A program made the translations under genes and the position numbers. A DNA stretch of 64,000 nucleotides, from the NCBI RefSeq assembly GCF_029360765.1, contig NZ_JARKNA010000001.1, positions 682,001-746,000 on the forward strand, written 5' to 3'. The notes under the pieces are model-generated. The model ran no database searches, was not told where the DNA came from, and worked only from the letters and a program-made list of their open reading frames with translations. This DNA comes from Terrimonas pollutisoli. Lineage in GTDB: Bacteria; Bacteroidota; Bacteroidia; Chitinophagales; Chitinophagaceae. This document shows, piece after piece, positions 29,920 to 38,967 of the stretch; within the stretch, counting starts at the first letter, position 1, and every line of letters starts with the position of its first letter.

Positions 29920-29953
29920 AGTTGTTCTATGTTATAATTTTCATCAATGTTAA

Positions 29954-30616
29954 TCAGAGCACAGCAATTATTTTTAATAGATCTGCTAATTCAATGTTGA
30001 GGCTGTTAATAGAAGCCTGAAGCTTCCAGTTTTTTTTATTTCTTTCACCGACATAGTTGGACACACTCCTGAGTTGAATGAATTCAATTTTTTCCATCAA
30101 ACACACATGATGGAGAGCCGCTCCCTCCATAGATTCCAATACCGGATCAAAACTTTCTTCGTAAAATTTAATTCGCCTTTTTTGGGTGCTTATTTCATTT
30201 ACTGATATTGCTTTCACTTTCTTAAGCTTTGTTTTTTTAAAAGCCTCGCTTTTATTAACGAGCCATCCGCGGGTATGCGGGTAGTGATCAGGAGGTACAA
30301 GACCTGAATCAAACAAACTTCTGAATTCATTTTTTTCCATTACCCCGAGATCAGCAATCCTGTCTTGCCTGATAGTAAAAACCGAAGCCAAAGGAATGTT
30401 TCTGTCAAAGCAACCGGCAACACCTGCCTGTATAACAATATCAGGTCGTTTAAGGTTTATTTGTTTGGTAATTGAGTAGGTACTTGCAGTCAAGCCTATA
30501 CCCGTTATTAAAATGTCCAGATCATGCTTGCCGGGAAATTGATTGTTTGAATTCCTGTAAGATTCAATAAAAGGCGAAATCTCAAAACTCGTGGCGGCTA
30601 CCAATAAACAGGTCAT
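29954..30616 (-). CDS. mqnB: Futalosine hydrolase
   Basis: Start MTCLLVAATSFEISPF (cat 30614-30616). VIQAGVAGCF nucleosidase motif and ESMEGAALHHVC; next to mqnD. Confidence 0.88.
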   Translation of the reverse strand: MTCLLVAATSFEISPFIESYRNSNNQFPGKHDLDILITGIGLTASTYSITKQINLKRPDIVIQAGVAGCFDRNIPLASVFTIRQDRIADLGVMEKNEFRSLFDSGLVPPDHYPHTRGWLVNKSEAFKKTKLKKVKAISVNEISTQKRRIKFYEESFDPVLESMEGAALHHVCLMEKIEFIQLRSVSNYVGERNKKNWKLQASINSLNIELADLLKIIAVL

Positions 30617-30677
30617 GATAACAAAAATGCCAGTTTGATTCAACTGGCAGGGCAAAGGTATTGATAAATTAATATGC

Positions 30678-31217
30678 TTAGCGTGGCAAATTATCCTGTA
30701 CGATAACTCCCGATCTTTTATGGTCAACTACGATTTCACGGAAACTAAATTCTATTTCATCATACAGTATGGTATTTCCTGGAACATTAAATTTTTCATT
30801 CTTAACGGAGCCTGAGAATTGTTTGAAGCCGCTAATATTTACGTTTCTTAAAGTAATGACATAATCTAATGTTTGAACGCCTGTTCTGTCCTGTTTATAA
30901 AACTCAATAGCCACATCTTTGATCATCCGGCCCATATAGAAGTTTTGAAAAAGTACAGGACTGGCGGCTCCCGATTGCTTAAGTATTATCACAGGTTTAT
31001 AACTGCGTTTGCCTGCGGCCATTCCACCACCTGTTGCGATTGCTTGCGGAGAAGTGCCTTCCAATATAAACGCTAATAGCTCTGTTTTATCTTTGAACTT
31101 AGCGGCCAGGCTTTCTCCGGGAACACCATCTATCTTCATCACCATATTTTGAGCAGTAGTAATGCCTGCCATGATGAGTAACAGGATAAGCAGTGAGCAG
31201 GTTCTTTTCATATACAA
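30678..31217 (-). CDS. Secreted Hcp-like (type VI tube fold) family protein
   Basis: Signal peptide MKRTCSLLILLLIMAGITTAQN, then MVMKIDGVPGES...KPVIILKQSGAASPVLFQNFYMGRMIKDVAIEFYKQDRTG...YVITLRNVNISGF...DEIEFSFREIVVDH, an Hcp-like arrangement. Confidence 0.65.
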   Translation of the reverse strand: MYMKRTCSLLILLLIMAGITTAQNMVMKIDGVPGESLAAKFKDKTELLAFILEGTSPQAIATGGGMAAGKRSYKPVIILKQSGAASPVLFQNFYMGRMIKDVAIEFYKQDRTGVQTLDYVITLRNVNISGFKQFSGSVKNEKFNVPGNTILYDEIEFSFREIVVDHKRSGVIVQDNLPR

Positions 31218-31367
31218 GGTATTTTTATACTGCCAAATTAGGATAAACTCAAGCTTTCTAATCGAACTTTCTGAAAGTCAAATTCGCTTACCTTTGCGCC
31301 TGCCTGCCAAATGGCTGGCCTCATCCATTCCTCCGCCCAATGCTGAGAGGAAAATAATAAGTGAAGC

Positions 31368-31778
31368 ATGGTTTACTTAACAAGAAACGAACATTTCAAC
31401 GCCGCACACAAGCTTTATAATCCAGCCTGGAGCTATGAGAAGAATGAGGAGGTGTTTGGCAAATGTGCCAACGAAAACTGGCATGGTCACAATTATGATT
31501 TGCATGTAACGGTTAAGGGCGATCCGGATCCTGATACCGGTTTCGTGTTTGACGTAAAAAAACTCAGCAACATTATCAGGGATCATGTGATAGAAAAAGT
31601 GGACCATCGCAACCTAAATGTGGATGTGGAGTTTATGAAGGGAAAAATGTGCAGTACTGAAAACCTCGCCATTGCAATCTGGGAGCAATTAACCCCGCAT
31701 TTGCCGCAGACAATAAAACTTCATTGCATACGGCTGTATGAAACCCCACGTATTTATGTAGAGTATTTCGGGGATTAA
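31368..31778 (+). CDS. 6-pyruvoyl tetrahydropterin synthase/QueD family protein (copy 1)
   Basis: HFNAAHKLYNP, GKCANENWHGHNYDL, VDHRNLN, TENLA. Confidence 0.92.
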   Translation: MVYLTRNEHFNAAHKLYNPAWSYEKNEEVFGKCANENWHGHNYDLHVTVKGDPDPDTGFVFDVKKLSNIIRDHVIEKVDHRNLNVDVEFMKGKMCSTENLAIAIWEQLTPHLPQTIKLHCIRLYETPRIYVEYFGD

Positions 31779-31841
31779 TGGGTAACTCAACTTTTGCATA
31801 GTTGAAACGTTACCCTATATGTAATTTCGTAAATTGAAAGT

Positions 31842-32255
31842 ATGAGCAACAAGGTAGCTGTTTTCCGAAGGGAGCATTTCAATGCAGCGCATCGGCTATA
31901 CAATCCCGGATGGGATGACGCTACCAATGACCAGGTGTTTGGAAAATGTGCGTTGCCTAATTATCATGGCCATAACTACGAACTGGAAGTAAAAGTGGTA
32001 GGGGAGCCAGATGCTGACACTGGCTATGTGATGGACATGAAAACACTTTCTGACCTGATAAAAAGAGAAATACATTCCCGTTTTGATCACAAAAACCTTA
32101 ACCTCGATACAGAAGAATTCAAAAATCTTAATCCAACAGCTGAAAATATTGTAATTATTATTTACCGGTTATTGCGTCCGCATATTGATAAAAAAATGGA
32201 CTTGCAGGTAAGGTTATATGAAACTCCCAGGAATTTTGTTGAATACCCGGCATAA
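31842..32255 (+). CDS. 6-pyruvoyl tetrahydropterin synthase/QueD family protein (copy 2)
   Basis: HFNAAHRLYNP, GKCALPNYHGHNYEL, FDHKNLN, TAENI. Confidence 0.92.
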   Translation: MSNKVAVFRREHFNAAHRLYNPGWDDATNDQVFGKCALPNYHGHNYELEVKVVGEPDADTGYVMDMKTLSDLIKREIHSRFDHKNLNLDTEEFKNLNPTAENIVIIIYRLLRPHIDKKMDLQVRLYETPRNFVEYPA

Positions 32256-32298
32256 ATAATGTTGCTGTATTTTCATAAAATAAGTTCAAACCAGCAAT

Positions 32299-32901
32299 AT
32301 GGCATATAAAAGAACAGAACATTACGACGAGGAAACAACTTCAGGTTTGATAGATAGCTACCGCAAAGTTTTAGGTTTTCTTGGTGAAGATCCCCAGCGT
32401 GAAGGTCTTCATAAAACCCCTGAACGATTGGCCAAGGCCATGCAGTATATGACCCAGGGCTATCAGTCCGATGCCCGTGCTATTCTCAACTCAGCTAAAT
32501 TTCATGAGCCAATCAGCGAAATGATTGTGGTCAAGGATATTGAGATATATAGCATGTGCGAACATCATATGCTTCCTTTTTTTGGAAGGGCGCATGTAGC
32601 CTATATACCCAATGGATGGATCACGGGTCTGAGCAAGGTAGCAAGGGTAGTGGATGTATATGCACGACGTTTGCAAGTGCAGGAACGGCTCACCGTTGAG
32701 GTCATGAATGCGATCAAAGAAACGCTTAACCCGCTGGGGGTGGCCGTTGTTATTGAGGCCCAGCATTTGTGTATGATGATGAGAGGAGTTCAAAAACAGA
32801 ATTCTGTGACCACTACCTCGGCATTTGATGGGGAATTTCAAAAAAATTCAACCCGTACAGAATTTTTGAAGCTTGTTTCATCCGATCTCAGTCGCAGATA
32901 A
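32299..32901 (+). CDS. folE: GTP cyclohydrolase I
   Basis: [67 protein letters not shown]. Confidence 0.97.
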   Translation: MAYKRTEHYDEETTSGLIDSYRKVLGFLGEDPQREGLHKTPERLAKAMQYMTQGYQSDARAILNSAKFHEPISEMIVVKDIEIYSMCEHHMLPFFGRAHVAYIPNGWITGLSKVARVVDVYARRLQVQERLTVEVMNAIKETLNPLGVAVVIEAQHLCMMMRGVQKQNSVTTTSAFDGEFQKNSTRTEFLKLVSSDLSRR

Positions 32902-32950
32902 AAGGGATGACTTCGGGTTTAATAGTTTTATTGGAAATACCTGGTTATTG

Positions 32951-32998
32951 TGCCACAAAGATTTTTTTTCTTAAAACCTTTGTGGCATTTTTGTTTTA
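32951..32998 (+). terminator. Terminator after folE
   Basis: tgccacaaag...ctttgtggca followed by T-rich sequence; overlaps the extended ORF-track start of fabD. Confidence 0.75.
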
Positions 32999-33012
32999 AT
33001 AACTACCTTAAT

Positions 33013-33918
33013 ATGAAGCATGCATATGTCTTTCCCGGTCAGGGCTCACAGTTTCCAGGAATGGCCAGGGAGCATTATAACAACAGTGTTTTTGCTAAAA
33101 AATTATTTGAACAGGCTAATGAAGTGTTGGGCTTTCGCATTTCTGATATCATGTTTGATGGTAGCGAGGAAGATCTGAAACAAACAAACGTAACCCAACC
33201 GGCAGTTTTTTTACATTCGATTATTGCTTTTAAAAGTATTGATCCTTCGACTGGCTCAGGATCTAAGCCGGATATGGTAGCCGGTCATTCGTTGGGAGAG
33301 TTTTCTGCATTGGTGGCTAATGGTGTTTTGAGTTTTGATAGCGCCTTACAATTGGTAGCCATCCGGGCTAAAGCTATGCAACGGGCTTGTGAATTAAATC
33401 CCTCCACGATGGCAGCTATACTTGGGCTTGCTGATGACAAAGTAGAAGCGATTTGTGCAGAAGTTCAAAAAGAAACTGGCGAGGTGGTTGTTGCTGCAAA
33501 TTATAATTGTCCGGGTCAGTTGGTAATAAGCGGTTCAATAAAGGGAGTAGAAATAGCCTGCGAAAGAATGAAAGCCGCAGGAGCAAAAAGAGCATTGGTT
33601 TTGCCTGTTGGCGGCGCATTTCATTCCTCGTTAATGGAGCCAGCAAAAGAAGAACTACAAGCAGCTATTGAATCAACAGATTTTCACAATCCAACCTGTT
33701 CGGTTTATCAAAACGTGGCGGCAAAAGCTGTATTTGACAAAGAAGAAATAAAGCAAAACCTGATCGATCAACTCACTGGTCCTGTCAGATGGACGCAAAG
33801 TGTTCAATCAATGATTGCAGACGGAGCTTCAAAATTCACCGAAGCGGGGCCTGGAAAGGTATTGCAGGGGTTGGTGATGAAAATTGATAAAACAATGGAA
33901 GTGGATGGTGTTAGTTAA
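33013..33918 (+). CDS. fabD: Malonyl-CoA:ACP transacylase
   Basis: MKHAYVFPGQGSQFPGMA...VAGHSLGEFSALVA...GGAFHSSLM. Start moved from 32950 to ATG at 33013. Confidence 0.95.
   Translation: MKHAYVFPGQGSQFPGMAREHYNNSVFAKKLFEQANEVLGFRISDIMFDGSEEDLKQTNVTQPAVFLHSIIAFKSIDPSTGSGSKPDMVAGHSLGEFSALVANGVLSFDSALQLVAIRAKAMQRACELNPSTMAAILGLADDKVEAICAEVQKETGEVVVAANYNCPGQLVISGSIKGVEIACERMKAAGAKRALVLPVGGAFHSSLMEPAKEELQAAIESTDFHNPTCSVYQNVAAKAVFDKEEIKQNLIDQLTGPVRWTQSVQSMIADGASKFTEAGPGKVLQGLVMKIDKTMEVDGVS
33241..33263. repeat. REP-like palindrome within fabD
   Basis: GATCCT-tcgactggctc-AGGATC; encodes DPSTGSGS between AFKSI and KPDMVAGHS. Confidence 0.6.
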
Positions 33919-33995
33919 TGTGAAAATGTGGCGATGTGAAGATGTTGGCCATGCGACCGGTATTTTTCACATTTCCACACTTTCATATTTCCACT

Positions 33996-34490
33996 TTAAA
34001 AATTAATACTGCAATTCACCCATTCTGCGTCAAAATTGGCTTTGTATTTTTTATAGAAATTAATAGCTGGTTCATTCCATTCCAGCACCTGCCACATCAT
34101 TCCGCTGAATTGTTTTTCTTTGGCTTCTTCTATTAAGCGATCCATTAATAGTTTGCCGATTCCTTTGCCTCTTGCTTCTTCGGTTACTATAATGTCTTCC
34201 AAATACATCCGCTGGCCCTTCCAGGTAGAATAACGAATATAATAAAGTGCAAAGCCAAGAATTATCTCACCACTTTGAGACTCTGACCCTCCCTCTCCAA
34301 GGGAGGAGTTGGAGGGTGAGGTCGCTACAAAAGCCCACCATACCGGATTTTTCCCAAATCCGCTTTCTTCAAAATGCTCCAGCGTTACAGTGACTTCATT
34401 TGGCGCTTTTTCATACACTGCCAGTTCATGCACCAATTCCAGTAATCTCGGACAATCCTGTTTAACTGCTCTTCTAATTGTGACTTCCAT
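33996..34490 (-). CDS. GNAT family N-acetyltransferase
   Basis: MEVTIRRAVKQDCPRLLELV...YYIRYSTWKGQRMYLEDIIVTEEARGKGIGKLLMDRLIEEA. Confidence 0.92.
   Translation of the reverse strand: MEVTIRRAVKQDCPRLLELVHELAVYEKAPNEVTVTLEHFEESGFGKNPVWWAFVATSPSNSSLGEGGSESQSGEIILGFALYYIRYSTWKGQRMYLEDIIVTEEARGKGIGKLLMDRLIEEAKEKQFSGMMWQVLEWNEPAINFYKKYKANFDAEWVNCSINF
34286..34317. repeat. REP-like palindrome within the GNAT gene
   Basis: ACCCTCC-ctctccaagggaggagtt-GGAGGGT; encodes an extra low-complexity loop (SPSNSSLGEGGSESQS). Confidence 0.6.
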
Positions 34491-34569
34491 TTTACTCTTG
34501 TCTTATTTTATTAATGATAAGAATCTTTTTATTTCCTAAAAATCTTTTTAATCCAACTAATCGTGGTTC

Positions 34570-35802
34570 TCACAATGCCTGGTCAAGATCGGCTATAATA
34601 TCCTCCAGGTTTTCAATGCCAACACTCATCCGTATCAATCCGTCGGTAATACCATATTTCTCTCTTGCTTCTTTGGGAACACTGAAATGAGTCATGGAAG
34701 CAGGATGACAAAGCAAGGTATCGCAGGTGCCTAATGATACCGTACGGGTACACATTTGTAATTTATTCATGAAGTCCACGCCGCCCTTGAAACCTTTTTT
34801 TAGCTCGAAACTCATCATGGCGCCGGGATGCTTCATCTGTTTCATGGCAACTGCATGATCAGGATGATGTTTCAATCCGTTATAATTCACTTTGGCAACA
34901 GCCGGATGTTTATCAAGAAAATTGGCTACTTCCATCGCATTACTGCAATGCCGTTCCATTCTCACTTCCAGCGTTTTCATGCCGTTAATAAGCAAAAATG
35001 TATCAAAGGGGTTACTGGTTCCTCCCAGTGTTTTACGCATCGTATTGCCTTTTGATTTCATTAATATCAGATCTTTTCCTAATAATACTCCACCGATAGC
35101 AGTCCCGTGGCCGTTTAAAAATTTAGTAGTTGAATGAACGACAAAATCTACATTGTATCGAAATGGTTGTTGGAGGTAAGGAGTGGCAAACGTATTATCA
35201 CAAGCGACAATGCAATTATATTGTTTTGCAATGTTGGAAAGGGATTCAATATCCACGCATTGAATAGTAGGATTAGCCGGCGTTTCGATATAAACCATTT
35301 TGACAGAAGGATCTGCTTTCAACACATCAACAGCTTTATTGCTATCCCGTAAATCGGAAATTACCGGTTCTACTCCAAATGAAGGAAGAACGTTACGGAG
35401 GATTTCCTCAGTACCGCCATACAAAGAATAATGAGTAAGTACTTTGTCACCCGCTTTTAAGTTCATAAGAAAAAGGGTGGAGATGGCGGCCATACCGGAA
35501 GCATGTAACAAAGCTTTTAGCTGCAATGGCTCACCATTTTTATCTTTTATTCCAAAACTTTCCATCGCAGCTATTTTGAGTTCCGCTTCGGTGAAAGTAG
35601 GATTGCCCCAACGGCTGTAAATATAACCTTCTTCCTGGCCGCTAAAACGACGCATGCCTTGTTCCGCATCATCATAAACAAATGTGCTGGTAGCGTAGAT
35701 AGGAGTGAGATGGGCATAATTAGGATCCTGAATATGTCCCGCATGTACGGCAAGAGAACTGAAACCGGAAATGGAAATTTTTTTGTCAGGCATAGTTATC
35801 AA
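34570..35802 (-). CDS. PLP-dependent trans-sulfuration enzyme (Cys/Met metabolism; methionine gamma-lyase/cystathionine gamma-synthase type)
   Basis: YIETPANPTIQCVDI, ACDNTFATPYLQQP, DFVVHSTTKFLNGHGTAIGG. Confidence 0.93.
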   Translation of the reverse strand: MITMPDKKISISGFSSLAVHAGHIQDPNYAHLTPIYATSTFVYDDAEQGMRRFSGQEEGYIYSRWGNPTFTEAELKIAAMESFGIKDKNGEPLQLKALLHASGMAAISTLFLMNLKAGDKVLTHYSLYGGTEEILRNVLPSFGVEPVISDLRDSNKAVDVLKADPSVKMVYIETPANPTIQCVDIESLSNIAKQYNCIVACDNTFATPYLQQPFRYNVDFVVHSTTKFLNGHGTAIGGVLLGKDLILMKSKGNTMRKTLGGTSNPFDTFLLINGMKTLEVRMERHCSNAMEVANFLDKHPAVAKVNYNGLKHHPDHAVAMKQMKHPGAMMSFELKKGFKGGVDFMNKLQMCTRTVSLGTCDTLLCHPASMTHFSVPKEAREKYGITDGLIRMSVGIENLEDIIADLDQAL

Positions 35803-35928
35803 TTATGAGTGATATTACAAATGTACAGTCTTGCCAAAGCTAAAAGATTTGTTGATAGTAATTTCAATTCGAATTGTACGTGGAAATAAAAAAGGAAGAC
35901 CTGCCAGGTTATGCTATACTGCATTTAT

Positions 35929-36648
35929 TCATTTTAATACAGATTCTACTTCATGACGGTACATACGGCTGATGGGGAGCTCTTGTTTAGCAATCCACAC
36001 TAACTCATGATTGTAGGATTCAATTTTATTCAATGACACAATATAAGAACGGTGAATTCGTATGAACATCTCTTTGGGTAACATTTCCTCTACTGAAGAG
36101 ATGGATTGCTTTGTGATGACAGTATTTGTTACAGTAACTACTTTAATATAATCTTTGATACTCTCTATATATAAAATATCATTCAACGAAACTTTTATCA
36201 TTTTTCGGTCACTGCGAAAACTTATATAGCCGGGCGCAACTGGTTTACTGTTTTGCATTTCATCCTCATGTTCCATGTCCGTCAATGGAGTTTGCATTAC
36301 TTTACTTACAGCTTTTAGAAAACGATCAAAGGAGATGGGTTTTAATAAATAATCAACGGCATCCAGTTCAAATCCCTCGATTGCATATTTTCGGTAGGCT
36401 GTTGTGAAGATTACTTTAGGAGGATTTTTCAATGCCCGGATAAAATCGGTGCCTAAAAGCTCCGGCATTTTTATATCGAGGAAGATAAGGTCAACCCGTT
36501 TTGACTGCAGGAAATTCATAGCCTCAATTGCATCTGAACAGGTACCTGCCAATTCTAACGTACGCACTGAGGTAATGAATTTTTTCAGCACTTCCAGCGC
36601 CGGCGGCTCGTCATCTACGGCTAAGCAGATAATTTTTTTACCATTCAT
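35929..36648 (-). CDS. LytTR-family response regulator
   Basis: CLAVDDEPPALEVL, LIFLDIKMPELLGTD, DYLLKPISFDRFLKAV, LytTR region ISFRSDRKMIKVSLNDILYIESIKDYIKV. Confidence 0.94.
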   Translation of the reverse strand: MNGKKIICLAVDDEPPALEVLKKFITSVRTLELAGTCSDAIEAMNFLQSKRVDLIFLDIKMPELLGTDFIRALKNPPKVIFTTAYRKYAIEGFELDAVDYLLKPISFDRFLKAVSKVMQTPLTDMEHEDEMQNSKPVAPGYISFRSDRKMIKVSLNDILYIESIKDYIKVVTVTNTVITKQSISSVEEMLPKEMFIRIHRSYIVSLNKIESYNHELVWIAKQELPISRMYRHEVESVLK

Positions 36649-36672
36649 ATTAAGCAGGTTGAAGTTTTGGTA

Positions 36673-37800
36673 TCAGCTTATATTCACGTCCGATTCAGGA
36701 AGCTCTTGCAAACTAACCCCGAGGTGAACAGTATAAGTGTCGCTTGTTGATTCTATTTTTAAAAAATGTTTTCCAGGATAAAGCAGTTGTAATCTTTTCT
36801 GCACATTTGCCAGCCCAATTCCTTTTTTATTATTGTTGATCGCCTGTGCAGGTTTACTGTTGCTCAGATGGAAATCAAGCTGATCTTCTTTTATTTGTAT
36901 GCTCAGCCTGATCCATTGCTGCCCCCGCATAACGCTTGCGCCGTGTTTAAAACAATTTTCTACAAAGGGAATCATAAGCAGCGGAGCAATCATTTTATTT
37001 TTGTACGCTCCATTTATTTCCACCCGCATATCCAGGCGATCTCCATACCGGACTTTTTCGAGGCCGATGTAATCATTTATCAATTGAATTTCCTTTTCCA
37101 CGGGTACAAAAGATTTTTCTCCTTCAGTAGTTATATAATCAATCATGCCGGATAATTTATCTACCAACCCTGCAGCTTGTGGTGATTCCGTAAGCGTAAA
37201 AGAATAAATATTATTCAGCGTATTGAATAAAAAATGTGGATGAATTTGTGCCTTCAGCAATTGCAATTCAGCCTGCTTATTTTCCCGGATGAGCATTTCA
37301 CCTTCGCTTTGTTTTTTGTGCCAATCTTTATAATACTTTATGGCCAGCATCAGGCAGCAGGCAGGAATAGCTCCCGTGAAATTTATATTAGAGTAAAAGC
37401 CGTAGAATTTTCTTAAAAACGGAGTTATCCGTATTCCCTCGAACTGACCCCCGACAATAATACCAGGTAAGTGATATATTGGAGTTAAGAAAAAATAGTT
37501 TAACCAGTATAAGATAAACGCAAACAAAAGGAAGGAAAGAAGAAAGTATATATATATTCGTTTTGGGATAAATACCGGTACCAGGAAATAGACAGTTACA
37601 TAACAGAACAGAACAAAAGAGGGCAGCCTTGTTACGGAACGAAGCATTTGATAAAGAACCAGGTCACCCAGGGCCATTGGGCCCGGTTTAAAGTTTGTTA
37701 ATTGTACCGTAGCTGAAAATAATATCCAGGCCATCCAAAAAATAAGATGACGGAAAAGCCTGTATTGGCCCTTTGAGAATATCAATTCATGCAGGTTCAT
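36673..37800 (-). CDS. LytS/His_kinase-type sensor kinase
   Basis: LKAQIHPHFLFNTLNNIYSF; PLLMIPFVENCFKHG; KGIGLANVQKRLQLLYPG. Confidence 0.93.
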   Translation of the reverse strand: MNLHELIFSKGQYRLFRHLIFWMAWILFSATVQLTNFKPGPMALGDLVLYQMLRSVTRLPSFVLFCYVTVYFLVPVFIPKRIYIYFLLSFLLFAFILYWLNYFFLTPIYHLPGIIVGGQFEGIRITPFLRKFYGFYSNINFTGAIPACCLMLAIKYYKDWHKKQSEGEMLIRENKQAELQLLKAQIHPHFLFNTLNNIYSFTLTESPQAAGLVDKLSGMIDYITTEGEKSFVPVEKEIQLINDYIGLEKVRYGDRLDMRVEINGAYKNKMIAPLLMIPFVENCFKHGASVMRGQQWIRLSIQIKEDQLDFHLSNSKPAQAINNNKKGIGLANVQKRLQLLYPGKHFLKIESTSDTYTVHLGVSLQELPESDVNIS

Positions 37801-38923
37801 ACAAGGTTTTTTCTTCTGATTTCTTTAGAAGGTCCTGAGAAACCACTTCCGGCCCGAGAATAAGTAACATGGAGAAAAAACCATTTTCTGAATGTGCTTC
37901 TAATTTGTGTTTACCGGGATAGGTCACTTGTATTCTACGTAAGGCCTGGTTTAGCCCTGTATTCTGACGCGGAATACCATTTATATTTTCGTAATAACCA
38001 TTACAACTAAGCCGGAAAATAAAATTTCTCTCTTCTGCTTTTGTTTCTATATTAATATTAAGCCTTTGCTGCAAGGATATGAGAAACTGTTCACAGCAAT
38101 TCTGAACCAGGGAAAGTAAGATTAACGGCGCTATGGTTTTTCCGGTTATATCTCCCTGTTCTTTCAGATTGATCACAATCCGGTTGCCGTAAAAAGTTTT
38201 TTCCAGGTCCAGGTAATCCCGTACCATCAGTAATTCCTGTTCGAGCGGTATTAACCTTTCTTCATTTTCATATAAAATGTAACTCAGCAAATCGGATAGT
38301 TTTAATATCACATCTGGTGTTTGTGTCGAATGGCTACGGATGAGATCGGAAATATTCTGCAAAGCAGCGGAAAGAAAATGAGGATGAAAATTCGTTTTGA
38401 TCATTTGAAGTTCAGTATTGATCTTTTGCTGCTGCAGCCGCTCATTCTCTTTTTGTTTAAGGTGCCGGATCTTTAATAGTTTGATTATAATGGCAAACCC
38501 GCTTGCAACAAATCCCAGCCCTAATCCATAAATAACAGGCTGAAAAATCCTGATCTGTATTGGGAGTTGTTGAAATGGAAGTGGTTGAGTGAACTGAACC
38601 AATAGTTTTGTCAGCAGGTATGCGCTGGTGAGATTAATTAAGCACAAACAAAAAAAAAGTATAAAAAACAAAAAATATTTTCCTTTTAAGATGAACCGGG
38701 GTAGAAAAAAATAGATAGAAATATAAACTGAGAAAATGCTGATCGGTAAGTAGATCATTCGCTGGAATGCTACTAAATATGTTTTTGAAGCAAAAAGATC
38801 GTCTGCATTTCTTGGAAAAAAATTTACGGCAAAAAAATAAGCGGAAAAAGCAATCCACAATGCCAGGTGCCTGCCAAGTCTGTACTTTAGCTGATTAGAA
38901 AATATAAATTTATTCAGGGTCAT
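37787..38923 (-). CDS. LytS-like sensor kinase paralogue with degenerate ATP-binding motifs
   Basis: MIKTNFHPHFLSAALQNISDLI retained; N-box region reads LSLVQNCCEQFL; G-box region reads NTGLNQALRRIQVTYPG. Confidence 0.85.
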   Translation of the reverse strand: MTLNKFIFSNQLKYRLGRHLALWIAFSAYFFAVNFFPRNADDLFASKTYLVAFQRMIYLPISIFSVYISIYFFLPRFILKGKYFLFFILFFCLCLINLTSAYLLTKLLVQFTQPLPFQQLPIQIRIFQPVIYGLGLGFVASGFAIIIKLLKIRHLKQKENERLQQQKINTELQMIKTNFHPHFLSAALQNISDLIRSHSTQTPDVILKLSDLLSYILYENEERLIPLEQELLMVRDYLDLEKTFYGNRIVINLKEQGDITGKTIAPLILLSLVQNCCEQFLISLQQRLNINIETKAEERNFIFRLSCNGYYENINGIPRQNTGLNQALRRIQVTYPGKHKLEAHSENGFFSMLLILGPEVVSQDLLKKSEEKTLYEPA

Positions 38924-38967
38924 CCAATTATTTTGTGCTTCCTGATTCCGAATATGGCTATCAAAAA

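Noticed and set aside
33935-33993. gtgaaaatgtggcgatgtgaa ... ttcacatttccacactttcat partial inverted repeat
   Set aside because: Imperfect and low complexity; could be a degenerate terminator or repeat. Not strong enough to list.
35897-35915. gacctgccaggt palindrome
   Set aside because: Only 5-bp arms with a 1-nt centre; expected by chance or as a repeat remnant.
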